Of a stretch of 64,000 nucleotides of DNA, positions 29,428-39,781 are shown piece by piece. The notes under the pieces are model-generated. The model was not told where the DNA came from, ran no database searches, and saw only the letters and a list, made by a program, of their open reading frames with translations. Origin of the DNA: Phragmitibacter flavus. Its GTDB lineage: Bacteria; Verrucomicrobiota; Verrucomicrobiia; Verrucomicrobiales; Verrucomicrobiaceae. Position 1 is the stretch's first letter; each line of letters starts with the position of its first letter. The translations under genes and the position numbers were made by a program. The stretch spans positions 28,683-92,682 of the forward strand of contig NZ_VAUV01000019.1 in assembly GCF_005780165.1 (NCBI RefSeq). Reading direction: 5' to 3'.

Positions 29428-32400
29428 CTAAAACCGGATGGTGGCGCTGATGCTGATGTTGTGATTCGGGTCGTTGCGACCGAGGTCGACATTGTAGTAA
29501 AGGTTGGCGTAGAACCTCGGGCCGACCTGCAAACCGAGTCCTGCACCGATGAAGAGGGCGTCTTTGTCGTCTCGTTCGCTCTCGAAGTTGAAGTTGGGTC
29601 CGTCTCCGCCATTGAGGCCGGCGTTGAGGCTGTCGCCGTCGAGGAACTCGTGCTGCCAGAAGGCGCGCAGTTCGGGGATGATGGCGACGCGGTCGGTGGC
29701 CTGGATGGTGTAGGCAACGCGGGCTCCGAGATGACTGCGTAAGCTGTCGGATTCGGGGTCGTTCAAACGCAGATTGAGGCTGTCGGCTCCGGTCTCGGTG
29801 AAGCTGTCGAGGGAGACTTTGCTGTATTGGACGCTGGCCTGCGGACCGAAGGTCCAGTTGCCGCGACGGAAATCGTAACCGCCGCCGAGCAGGGCGAAGA
29901 ACTCGTGCCCGTCGGGTTCGCTGCTGGCGCTGCGGTTGAGCGTGGCGAACTGGATGGGGCGGTTGATGTCATGGTCGACGGTGCCGATCCCGAGGGCGGT
30001 GTTGAGATAAAAATTGCCGATGTCGACGGTGGCGTAGGCACCGAAGAGGATGCGTTCGAGGTCGATCTCGCCGCCGTTGTCGTAGTCGCCCCAACCTTCG
30101 CTGTAACCGGCGAAGATGCCGAGGGCGAAGTGGTCGGAGAGGGCGTAGTCGGCTCCGGCGATGAAGGTGCCGGACTCGAAGTTTTCACCGGGGGCGAGGG
30201 AGAGGCCGCCGCTGCTGAACAGGCCGCTGCCTTGAAACCAGGTGGACCAGCGGTAATCGTCGGATTCCGGCTGGATTTGGGGGGCGGCGATGGCCTTGAC
30301 GGATTTGGTGGATTTTCCGCCTTTGGCGGAGGATTCTGAAACTGCGGGTGGGAATGTCTGCGATCCTCTTTGACTGATGCGTCTTGCGCTCAATTGTTGA
30401 TGGAGGAGCTGGCCCTGGCTGTGGGAGAGTTCGATGGCGGTGCTGAGGGCGGCGTCGTGGAAGCCAGGCATGATGGCCTCGAAGGCTTGCGGGTATTGGT
30501 CTTCGCGCAGGAGGTCGAGGGCGAGGGTGACGGCGCCGATGTCGCCGGATTCGATGCCGATCCAGTTGTCCAGGGCGGCGGCAACGCGGGTTTGATTGGG
30601 AGTTTCTGCAACTGCGGTATAGCTGGCAGGAGCGATGAGGAGGACGCCGGTGTTGCCGAGGTTGAGGAAACGTCCGCGGATGACATCAGAGTCGGGGACT
30701 TCGATGGTGTCGAAGGTGCCGGTGATGCGTCCGGCGCGAAGGAAAGGAATTCGGTCGCCGAATTTGGCTTGGTAACCCAGGGAAGCGATTTCAAGGGTGC
30801 CGTCGAGAACCGCGGTGCCGCTGACGACGAGAACATCGTGGTTGTTGACGCTGCCGACTTCGATTTGCAAGGTGCCCTGGCGGGTTTGGGTGTAGTTGCC
30901 GAGGATGGTGAGCAGTCCGATGGAATTGCCAGGAGCGACGGTGCCGCCGTTGAGCACGTTGCCGATGACGGTGCCATTGCCCATCAAGGTGCCACCGCCG
31001 AGGACATGGAGAAGCGGCGTTTGGAGCGTGCCGTTGAGGGCGAGAATGCCTCCTGAGATGGTCGATTTGCCGGTGATCGAGCTGAAGCCGGTGAGGATGA
31101 CTTTTCCGCCCTGGAAATCGGCGGTGAGGAAGTTGGTAAAGGAATCTGCGTAAACGAAGGTGCCGCCTGAGGCGTTGATGATGAGGGCATTGGTGCCGCC
31201 GCCGCCGCTGACGTCGCCGACGATGGAAGCTTGGGGTCCGAGGACGCGAAGAGTGTCATTGCCAGTGCCGAGGTCGATGGCTTTGCCGTTTTCGCTGATG
31301 ATGGCACCGCGATTGATGACGAGGTCGTCCCCGCCACCAGTTTGCAGGGTCGCTTCGAGTCCGGCTCCGCGGATGGTGCCGGTGCTGTTGTTTTCGATGA
31401 GGTCGCTGAAGGTGCCGATGATTTTCACGCCGAAACCGCTCTTGCCATGGATGAGACCGCTGTTGTTGATGATGGTTGAGGCGAAGGCGCTGCCGTCGTT
31501 GGAGTCGTCGACCAGAATGCCGTTGCCGACGGAGCTGTTGCCGGCGTTGTTTTCGCCGCTGATGACGGCTCCGATGTGGTTGATGATGGTGCCGCCGCCG
31601 ATGGAGATGCCTTCGGAGTTGTTGAGGGAACCGTCGTTGAGTCCGCCGGCATTGATGCCCTGGATGACGCCGTAGTTTTGGAGATTGACGAGGCCATCGA
31701 CATCCACGCCATCGCCGTCGCCGACGTCGTAGACGGTGAAGTCAAAGATGCCGGTGATGGTGCCGTAGTTGGTGATGTTGGCGAAGGAGGTGCTTTCGTC
31801 GATGTTGATGCCGGAGCCGTTGACGCCGGTGATGTTGCCGTCCTCGTAGTTGGTGACGGAGATGGTGAATCCGGAGCCGCCGTCTTCGCCGGTGATGCCA
31901 TGGCGTCCGGTGATGGTGTTATAATTGAAGACCTGCACGCCGGTGCGGGTCTGGGCGTCGATGCCGTCGCTGCCGGAGACGACGTTGAGTCCGTCCTCAA
32001 CTTCTACAACAGGGATGGCGCTGATGGTGCCCCAGTTGTTGATGATGCCGTTGGTGCCGGGACGGACGGAGTCGGCGGCGTTGGCGATGATGAGGCCCCA
32101 GTTGTTGACGATGTTGGTGCCGGTGGTGATGGCGTTGAAGTCGAGGGCTTGGGAGCCGCCAGCGCTGGCATTGAGGGACCGGATGATGCCGTAGTTGTCG
32201 AGGGTGATGTTGCTGTCAGAGCGGTTGATGCGGATGGTGTCGCCATCGGCAGACTGGATGACGCCGGTGGCGAAGTTCGTGATGAGGCGGGTGCCGGAGT
32301 TGCCGCCGCCGGTGTTGTCGATGGTGCGTCCGGTGCCGGTTTGCAGGATTTCGCCACTGTTGGTGATGATGGCGGTGCCGGTGCCGGTGATGCCGATGGT

Positions 32401-32586
32401 GGTGGTGCCGCCGCCTACCGAGAGGGTGGCGTCTTCTTCCACGTTACCGGTTTGTCCGCCGCTGACGGTCTTGGCGGTGTTGTCCGTGGTGTTGGCGGGG
32501 GCGTTGAAGTCGGCGGCGGTGATGGGGGCGTTCGGGGGGATGAGAGCCAGCGTGAGGAAGCCGGTGAGTAGTTGGATGCGCTTCAT
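29428..32586 (-). CDS. Autotransporter with outer-membrane beta-barrel (type Va)
   Basis: A 1052-residue protein. It has an N-terminal signal peptide (about residues 1-25, MKRIQLLTGFLTLALIPP...). A long passenger (about 26-740) is rich in Gly, Asn, Thr and Val with repeated NYGTI/NNWGTI-type strands, as in right-handed beta-helix passengers. Residues about 790-1052 form an autotransporter barrel, ending ISISATIRF with the C-terminal aromatic residue recognised by the BAM machinery. The passenger is probably displayed or released at the cell surface; an adhesin-like role is only a guess. No protease motif is visible. The gene stands alone, opposite a MarR-type regulator. Confidence 0.92.
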   Translation of the reverse strand: MKRIQLLTGFLTLALIPPNAPITAADFNAPANTTDNTAKTVSGGQTGNVEEDATLSVGGGTTTIGITGTGTAIITNSGEILQTGTGRTIDNTGGGNSGTRLITNFATGVIQSADGDTIRINRSDSNITLDNYGIIRSLNASAGGSQALDFNAITTGTNIVNNWGLIIANAADSVRPGTNGIINNWGTISAIPVVEVEDGLNVVSGSDGIDAQTRTGVQVFNYNTITGRHGITGEDGGSGFTISVTNYEDGNITGVNGSGINIDESTSFANITNYGTITGIFDFTVYDVGDGDGVDVDGLVNLQNYGVIQGINAGGLNDGSLNNSEGISIGGGTIINHIGAVISGENNAGNSSVGNGILVDDSNDGSAFASTIINNSGLIHGKSGFGVKIIGTFSDLIENNSTGTIRGAGLEATLQTGGGDDLVINRGAIISENGKAIDLGTGNDTLRVLGPQASIVGDVSGGGGTNALIINASGGTFVYADSFTNFLTADFQGGKVILTGFSSITGKSTISGGILALNGTLQTPLLHVLGGGTLMGNGTVIGNVLNGGTVAPGNSIGLLTILGNYTQTRQGTLQIEVGSVNNHDVLVVSGTAVLDGTLEIASLGYQAKFGDRIPFLRAGRITGTFDTIEVPDSDVIRGRFLNLGNTGVLLIAPASYTAVAETPNQTRVAAALDNWIGIESGDIGAVTLALDLLREDQYPQAFEAIMPGFHDAALSTAIELSHSQGQLLHQQLSARRISQRGSQTFPPAVSESSAKGGKSTKSVKAIAAPQIQPESDDYRWSTWFQGSGLFSSGGLSLAPGENFESGTFIAGADYALSDHFALGIFAGYSEGWGDYDNGGEIDLERILFGAYATVDIGNFYLNTALGIGTVDHDINRPIQFATLNRSASSEPDGHEFFALLGGGYDFRRGNWTFGPQASVQYSKVSLDSFTETGADSLNLRLNDPESDSLRSHLGARVAYTIQATDRVAIIPELRAFWQHEFLDGDSLNAGLNGGDGPNFNFESERDDKDALFIGAGLGLQVGPRFYANLYYNVDLGRNDPNHNISISATIRF

Positions 32587-32760
32587 GGAGGTAGGACGGT
32601 TGATAAGCGCTGTTCATAGGCGAACGGGATGGCGTGATGAAGGGGCGGTGAGTGACAATTTTGTTGATTGGACCGGGTGATAGCAATTGAGGAGAGAGGT
32701 GGCGGTTTTTTTACCTCGAGTGTATTGAGATTGGTCGAGGCTGTGGAAGTATGTGGCAAT

Positions 32761-33438
32761 ATGGCTGATGAAGGAGTTCGAGAGCTTTGCATGTCGTTTG
32801 CTGGCTTGTCTGCGTTGGAGCGGTTTGTGCATACGTTTACCTTGAGGCATCCGACGGTGGATGTGCAGGCGGACCGTGCGGAGGTGCTCCGTCGGCTCGG
32901 GGGCTGGCATGCGGACGTGGTGGCGAGCCTGGGGTTTGAGCTGGAGCAGGTGGCTTCAGCGGAGCAGGTGCATGGCAACCAGGTGGCGGTGGTGCGGTCG
33001 GGAACGACGGAGCCGGTGCCAGGGGCGGACGGATTGGTCTGTGGCGAAGCTGGGGTGTTGGTGGGGATTTATGTGGCGGATTGTTGTGCGGTTTATGCGG
33101 TGGATCCGGTAACGGGGGCGTTTGGAGTGGCGCACGCAGGGCGCAAGGGGGCGGAGTCGGGCATCACGACGGTGATGATCGAGACGATGAAGCGGGAGTT
33201 TGGGGTGCTGCCCGAGAATTTGACGGTGCAGCTTTCGCCGTGCATTCGACCGCCGGTGTTTGAGATCGATTTTGCGAAGTTGATCCGGGATCAGGCCGCG
33301 AATGCGGGAGTGCCGGAGGAGCGGATTTTTGATGAGGGGATCAGCACGGCTTCGGATTTGGAACGGTATTATTCGTATCGGGTGGAGAAAGGCAAAACGG
33401 GGCGGATGTTTGCGTTGTTGGGACGAAGACAGGATTGA
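32761..33438 (+). CDS. PgeF/YfiH-type purine nucleosidase-like protein (DUF152)
   Basis: The ATG at 32761 gives 225 residues; the frame is open upstream but similarity starts only here. Metal-site motifs of the YfiH/PgeF (laccase-domain) family are present: SAEQVHGNQV, YVADCCAVYA and VAHAGRKG, then LSPCIRPPVFEID. E. coli PgeF corrects peptidoglycan precursors by removing a wrong amino acid, and related proteins act on purine nucleosides. The canonical HAGWRG reads HAGRKG here. The protein is slightly short for the family. It lies 155 bp from the CRISPR array. Confidence 0.85.
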   Translation: MADEGVRELCMSFAGLSALERFVHTFTLRHPTVDVQADRAEVLRRLGGWHADVVASLGFELEQVASAEQVHGNQVAVVRSGTTEPVPGADGLVCGEAGVLVGIYVADCCAVYAVDPVTGAFGVAHAGRKGAESGITTVMIETMKREFGVLPENLTVQLSPCIRPPVFEIDFAKLIRDQAANAGVPEERIFDEGISTASDLERYYSYRVEKGKTGRMFALLGRRQD

Positions 33439-33519
33439 GCGGTGTTTGATTCGTCGCTCCTTCATGAGGAATACCTTGAGAAGCAATGGAGATGGAGCAG
33501 CAGGAGGGGGCGCAGTTGC

Positions 33520-33555
33520 AATGCGACGATGCCAGCCTTGGGAGAGGCTGGAGAT
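33520..33555 (-). repeat. Degenerate CRISPR repeat at trailer end
   Basis: Thirty-six bases match the array repeat at 23 of 36 positions. The loop GGGA and the ends of the repeat are kept. The stem has changed on both sides together (CCAGCCTT pairing with GAGGCTGG). A 38-bp spacer-length gap separates it from the first intact repeat at 33594. Confidence 0.75.
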
Positions 33556-33593
33556 TTCGCCAGCATGCACTACGCGCACCATCAAGACGAATC

Positions 33594-36500
33594 GCTTCAA
33601 CGGGGCCGCGCTCGGGAGAGCGCGGAGATCCGGCGCAGCCTACCAATCGCGCATCGCTAAACTCCTCGCTTCAACGGGGCCGCGCTCGGGAGAGCGCGGA
33701 GATATGGTCGACTGTGGCGGCTTATCGTGCCTATGTGGAGCTTCAACGGGGCCGCGCTCGGGAGAGCGCGGAGATCCCGGCACGAAGCCACCGGAGCAGT
33801 CGGGAATCGGACGCTTCAACGGGGCCGCGCTCGGGAGAGCGCGGAGATCCCACATCGCCTGATTCTCCGCCGTCACCCCCAGCCGCTTCAACGGGGCCGC
33901 GCTCGGGAGAGCGCGGAGATGGCAGAAAACCACGCGCTCAAGGCGGAATTGCAACGCTTCAACGGGGCCGCGCTCGGGAGAGCGCGGAGATACGGCCAGA
34001 CCGAGGGAGTAGAGGCCGATGAATTTTGCTTCAACGGGGCCGCGCTCGGGAGAGCGCGGAGATGGTCCACGAAACATCGCGGTGACGAACATCGCCGCCG
34101 TGCTTCAACGGGGCCGCGCTCGGGAGAGCGCGGAGATCTGGCGGCTCGCTGTCTTGCGGTGGGTTTGGCACCAGCTTCAACGGGGCCGCGCTCGGGAGAG
34201 CGCGGAGATTCAACAACGCTCACATCATCACCATGCCCATTCACGCTTCAACGGGGCCGCGCTCGGGAGAGCGCGGAGATCCCTCCGAAGTCTGGCACGC
34301 TCACACCCACAAGCTCACGCTTCAACGGGGCCGCGCTCGGGAGAGCGCGGAGATGAAGGTCTGCCCACACTCGCGGCACTTCACAACGTTGCTTCAACGG
34401 GGCCGCGCTCGGGAGAGCGCGGAGATTTCGGCAACTTGACCTCTTTTTGTTTCGGAGGCTTGCTTCAACGGGGCCGCGCTCGGGAGAGCGCGGAGATTCA
34501 CAATGGAATTCTCGATAGGGACGCAGAAGTTTAGCTTCAACGGGGCCGCGCTCGGGAGAGCGCGGAGATGTGCCTGCATCTGTGCGGGAAGGGGGGCTGG
34601 AGAAATGCTTCAACGGGGCCGCGCTCGGGAGAGCGCGGAGATACGAAATTCAAGGTGAAAACGTGGTCGCACGTTGTGTGCTTCAACGGGGCCGCGCTCG
34701 GGAGAGCGCGGAGATGGCTTTGCGCTGGCTATCTTCCTCAACACGTCATTCTGCTTCAACGGGGCCGCGCTCGGGAGAGCGCGGAGATCGAAGGCATGGT
34801 TTCCAAATACCTGAACAATCGCTTCGCTTCAACGGGGCCGCGCTCGGGAGAGCGCGGAGATCGAGGGCTTTTTTCAAGTCCTCAGCCCGCTTTTTGGCTT
34901 CAACGGGGCCGCGCTCGGGAGAGCGCGGAGATTGCTTATGTGGGGCCGGTGGGGATGGGGAATGGGACGCTTCAACGGGGCCGCGCTCGGGAGAGCGCGG
35001 AGATCAGGCAGAAACAACCAAGGAACGGTCAAATGGCGCAGCTTCAACGGGGCCGCGCTCGGGAGAGCGCGGAGATGTTGGCGCAACGCTTTGAGATTCC
35101 TTTCGGCACGATGCTTCAACGGGGCCGCGCTCGGGAGAGCGCGGAGATGGGCGGGAGCCATGCATGTCGATTGCTACAAAAACGCTTCAACGGGGCCGCG
35201 CTCGGGAGAGCGCGGAGATACGGCAGCCTTGACCGCCTTCTGGGTAACAGGGCCGGGCTTCAACGGGGCCGCGCTCGGGAGAGCGCGGAGATAAATTTCA
35301 AGTCTTTGAGGATGGCGGCTTTCATGGGGCTTCAACGGGGCCGCGCTCGGGAGAGCGCGGAGATGACAATGTCGCGCTCAAGCCAGGTCGTGAAGGTTTG
35401 CGCTTCAACGGGGCCGCGCTCGGGAGAGCGCGGAGATGTGCTTATGGGGCTGACCCATGGGATTCATTCTATACGCTTCAACGGGGCCGCGCTCGGGAGA
35501 GCGCGGAGATCACCGCACCGCGCCAGCCCATTCCCCTCCATCAAGGTAGCTTCAACGGGGCCGCGCTCGGGAGAGCGCGGAGATTCCGCCTCCGCCTTGG
35601 ACAACTTGCTTGGCATGCTTGGCTTCAACGGGGCCGCGCTCGGGAGAGCGCGGAGATTTCAGGGCGGTCGTGTTTGGGGAACACCTTGTCAGCGCTTCAA
35701 CGGGGCCGCGCTCGGGAGAGCGCGGAGATCTGCTCAACGGGTGAATGATTATGGCAATTCAACCGCTTCAACGGGGCCGCGCTCGGGAGAGCGCGGAGAT
35801 GTGGGGTTCCTGGTCAACCTCCTCCGCCCCGCACTCCGCTTCAACGGGGCCGCGCTCGGGAGAGCGCGGAGATCCGGCCGATCATTGGCTATTATGCGAA
35901 CGAGCAGGGCTTCAACGGGGCCGCGCTCGGGAGAGCGCGGAGATTATGACCCAGAACCACCTCCCGTCCGCGACCATCAAGCTTCAACGGGGCCGCGCTC
36001 GGGAGAGCGCGGAGATGTAGACCCGGAACATGCCGCTGCTCGTCATGGTGACGCTTCAACGGGGCCGCGCTCGGGAGAGCGCGGAGATTCACCGCCGCAT
36101 ACTTATCATCGCCAACCACCTCCTTGCTTCAACGGGGCCGCGCTCGGGAGAGCGCGGAGATACAAGCCGCTGGGCGACGTGGAAGGGCTTTGATTACGGC
36201 TTCAACGGGGCCGCGCTCGGGAGAGCGCGGAGATAACAAACACAGCCTCTTCATTCGTCAGTGAGTCCATGCTTCAACGGGGCCGCGCTCGGGAGAGCGC
36301 GGAGATTCGAACTGATTAACCTTCAAGCTCAAATCACCAACCTCGCTTCAACGGGGCCGCGCTCGGGAGAGCGCGGAGATGCTTTTCTGATTCGCGTTTC
36401 ATGCGCCCTCCACTTTGCTTCAACGGGGCCGCGCTCGGGAGAGCGCGGAGATCGCCCAATTAGGATCAAGAGGCCGCTCTCTTGCCCGGCTTCAACGGGG

Positions 36501-39211
36501 CCGCGCTCGGGAGAGCGCGGAGATTCTTGGTTTCAGCGAGACCGACGGCATTTATCGTATAGCTTCAACGGGGCCGCGCTCGGGAGAGCGCGGAGATACC
36601 GAGGCAGCAAAACTTAACCTCGTCGATGAGGTGACGCTTCAACGGGGCCGCGCTCGGGAGAGCGCGGAGATGCATCCAAATTTTGGAGAGCCTTACAACT
36701 ACCGCATGCTTCAACGGGGCCGCGCTCGGGAGAGCGCGGAGATCTTTCAGTAACGCGCCTGCCGCATCGACCATGATCAGGCTTCAACGGGGCCGCGCTC
36801 GGGAGAGCGCGGAGATCGGAACCATCTATGACGGAGCGGGATCAACAGCCAGGCTTCAACGGGGCCGCGCTCGGGAGAGCGCGGAGATCCCTCACCGCAT
36901 CGCTCGCCAACTTCGCGGACGACATGCTTCAACGGGGCCGCGCTCGGGAGAGCGCGGAGATATGCTCGCAAAGTTGGGTCAGATCCAGCCGTTGACAAAG
37001 CTTCAACGGGGCCGCGCTCGGGAGAGCGCGGAGATGCGCCGGAATCTCTACCGCCATGAAGGGCTTTCGATTGCTTCAACGGGGCCGCGCTCGGGAGAGC
37101 GCGGAGATTCCCCATGCCCTGATCGACCACCAGAAGCACGTCCCCTGCTTCAACGGGGCCGCGCTCGGGAGAGCGCGGAGATGTTCGAGCCTCCGAGCGT
37201 GAAGACCTCGGCGGCGGAGCTTCAACGGGGCCGCGCTCGGGAGAGCGCGGAGATTGCAAAAGCTCACGCTCCTCTTCGGTCAATGATTGGCTTCAACGGG
37301 GCCGCGCTCGGGAGAGCGCGGAGATGAGCGCGAGCGTGAATTGCAAGCCGCCAAAGCCATCAGCTTCAACGGGGCCGCGCTCGGGAGAGCGCGGAGATTT
37401 GGCTTCCGTAAAAGAGGCCTTGAGCAAATTTTGGTTGCTTCAACGGGGCCGCGCTCGGGAGAGCGCGGAGATGTCTCCGCTCACTTTTGGGCGGCATATT
37501 CATTGTTTGCTTCAACGGGGCCGCGCTCGGGAGAGCGCGGAGATCGTAGTATTCGGTCAGCCCGCGATCATGCTTCACTGGCTTCAACGGGGCCGCGCTC
37601 GGGAGAGCGCGGAGATATTGTTGGGCGCAACAATAATATGCAAAATAATGCAGCTTCAACGGGGCCGCGCTCGGGAGAGCGCGGAGATTTTGCGCGCTCA
37701 GACGGCGGGACTTCGTGCCATTCGACGCTTCAACGGGGCCGCGCTCGGGAGAGCGCGGAGATTGTTTTGCTCGCCACTGATGATTCACCCGGCAGCGCGT
37801 GGCTTCAACGGGGCCGCGCTCGGGAGAGCGCGGAGATGGCGGCGCCATGGACGCCCTCACTATTCGGCGGCGTGCTTCAACGGGGCCGCGCTCGGGAGAG
37901 CGCGGAGATGTTGCTTTTAAAAGCGAACAAGAAAACTATGAAAATGGCTTCAACGGGGCCGCGCTCGGGAGAGCGCGGAGATATGTCAGCATTGCGACTC
38001 ACCGCCGGGAACAACATGCTTCAACGGGGCCGCGCTCGGGAGAGCGCGGAGATAGCGTCCGATTTTCGCCGCGATGAAACTGGTCGAAAAGGCTTCAACG
38101 GGGCCGCGCTCGGGAGAGCGCGGAGATCACATTCACGGACGAGCAAAAGCTTGCCATAGCAGGCTTCAACGGGGCCGCGCTCGGGAGAGCGCGGAGATCA
38201 CGGCAAAAGCACGTTCCTTCGATTCCTCGTTATGCTTCAACGGGGCCGCGCTCGGGAGAGCGCGGAGATGCAGGCGGCTGATGCCAAGGACGTGGCCACG
38301 CAGTTGCTTCAACGGGGCCGCGCTCGGGAGAGCGCGGAGATAGAGAATGCGCTCTCGACGATCCGCGAGAAAATAGCGCTTCAACGGGGCCGCGCTCGGG
38401 AGAGCGCGGAGATAGCGTCATTTTCGCCGTCAAACAAGATAGCGCTCCGCTTCAACGGGGCCGCGCTCGGGAGAGCGCGGAGATCCCTCCAACGCATGAG
38501 CGCCTACGGCCTGCCGATTGAGCTTCAACGGGGCCGCGCTCGGGAGAGCGCGGAGATTCAGGTAGGCCGCGACATGGCGGGGAAGTTTGGTTTGGCTTCA
38601 ACGGGGCCGCGCTCGGGAGAGCGCGGAGATATAGCCGCCGCCTACTATCCGCACTACAAGGGCATCCTGCTTCAACGGGGCCGCGCTCGGGAGAGCGCGG
38701 AGATGCATCATCATGGCGGAGAAGGCGACCACCGAGAAGTGGCTTCAACGGGGCCGCGCTCGGGAGAGCGCGGAGATCTATTGATTCCCTCCGTTCATTT
38801 GCCCAAGCCTCTCGCTTCAACGGGGCCGCGCTCGGGAGAGCGCGGAGATATCATCCTCCTAACCCTCCACCGCGCCCGAACCGTCGCTTCAACGGGGCCG
38901 CGCTCGGGAGAGCGCGGAGATTTACAGTCTCGTCGTTGAACAAATCGCCCGCATCACCGCTTCAACGGGGCCGCGCTCGGGAGAGCGCGGAGATTCCCGA
39001 TCACGCTCACCGACGCGCTCGTTGACACCGGCTTCAACGGGGCCGCGCTCGGGAGAGCGCGGAGATCAAAGCCCCCAACGCTATGGCGGCGCATCTTTGG
39101 CCCGCTTCAACGGGGCCGCGCTCGGGAGAGCGCGGAGATTTCCCCGTCGTGGCATTGATGCTCAATCCTGCCGGCGCTTCAACGGGGCCGCGCTCGGGAG
39201 AGCGCGGAGAT
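33594..39211 (-). CRISPR. Type I-G CRISPR array, 78 repeats and 77 spacers
   Basis: Counting by eye gives 78 copies of a 36-bp repeat beginning GCTTCAACGGGG and ending GCGCGGAGAT on the plus strand, with 77 spacers of 35-39 bp. No variant repeat was noticed. Each repeat holds an 8-bp palindrome CCGCGCTC/GAGCGCGG around a GGGA loop, the expected Cas6 hairpin. Transcription is inferred to be on the minus strand: the reverse-complement repeat ends GTTGAAGC, resembling the usual ATTGAAAC-type 3' handle, the cas genes and a leader lie on the right, and a decayed repeat lies on the left. Reading frames in the array are artefacts of the 72-74-bp period. The large number of spacers suggests long active adaptation. 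Confidence 0.98.
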
Positions 39212-39443
39212 AGCAGGCACCCAACCGCTTGCAATCGAATGACTTGAAGTCGGGATTGCGAGGGGTGGGACGAATGCTTTGAGGAATGGGCATGAGAGAC
39301 GCAGGGGATCATCGGAAACGATTGATCCTCAAGACGCGAGAGGCTTGGCACCCCTGATGGGGCACCTGGGTGCTCGCGGCGGAATGTTTAAGAAATGTCA
39401 AAGAACGAGCCGACCGGAAAGGAGTTTGATCTACGCGGTGCAT
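39212..39443 (-). promoter_or_regulatory. Probable CRISPR leader
   Basis: This 232-bp gap between the last intact repeat and cas2 has no gene. It holds two hairpins: 39306-39328 (GGATCATCG, GAAA loop, CGATTGATCC, one bulge) and the palindrome GCACCTGGGTGC at 39362-39373. Placement as leader follows from the inferred minus-strand array orientation; no promoter box is claimed. Confidence 0.6.
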
Positions 39444-39761
39444 TTACACCACATAACAGGGGGCGTCAAAGTGGGTGTAGGGTTTGCCTAGGGCGCTGAT
39501 CACGCGATCACCACGACCTTCGGCGGGTCCCAACGAAACAAATAAAACCTGATCCTCGGTGGATTTGATCAGCGATTTTAACTCGACTTCCATGCGGGTG
39601 CGCTCTCGGGGACTCAGGTCGCATTCGAAAATGGAATATTGCAGGTGGTTGCCGTAGTTCTTGCAGAGCTTGAAGACTTTCTTCAATCGCTTGTCGTTGG
39701 CGATGTCGTAGCACACCAGATAGGTGACGCGTGAACTGAGGTTGATATCGCGGGCGGACAT
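39444..39761 (-). CDS. cas2: CRISPR-associated endoribonuclease/adaptation protein Cas2
   Basis: From the ATG at 39761 the protein has 105 residues with the ferredoxin-like Cas2 fold: LVCYDIANDKRLKKVFKLCKNYG (first-strand Asp and first helix), LQYSIFECDLSPRERTRME, and DQVLFVSLGP. Cas2 dimers bridge the Cas1 units in the spacer integrase. The gene lies 20 bp downstream of cas4-cas1 and is the last cas gene before the leader. The frame is open upstream, but that part lies antisense within cas1 and is low complexity. Confidence 0.95.
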   Translation of the reverse strand: MSARDINLSSRVTYLVCYDIANDKRLKKVFKLCKNYGNHLQYSIFECDLSPRERTRMEVELKSLIKSTEDQVLFVSLGPAEGRGDRVISALGKPYTHFDAPCYVV

Positions 39762-39781
39762 GATGCGGGGAAGGGGAAAAA

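Noticed and set aside
33439..33593. Leader on the left side of the CRISPR array
   Set aside because: The decayed repeat there, the handle-like end of the minus-strand repeat and the cas genes on the other side all favour a leader on the right.
33595..39213. Many long reading frames on both strands with repeated motifs such as LQRGRARESAE or SPRSPERGPVEA
   Set aside because: They are translations of the CRISPR repeat; the repeat-spacer period is near a multiple of three and the repeat lacks stops.
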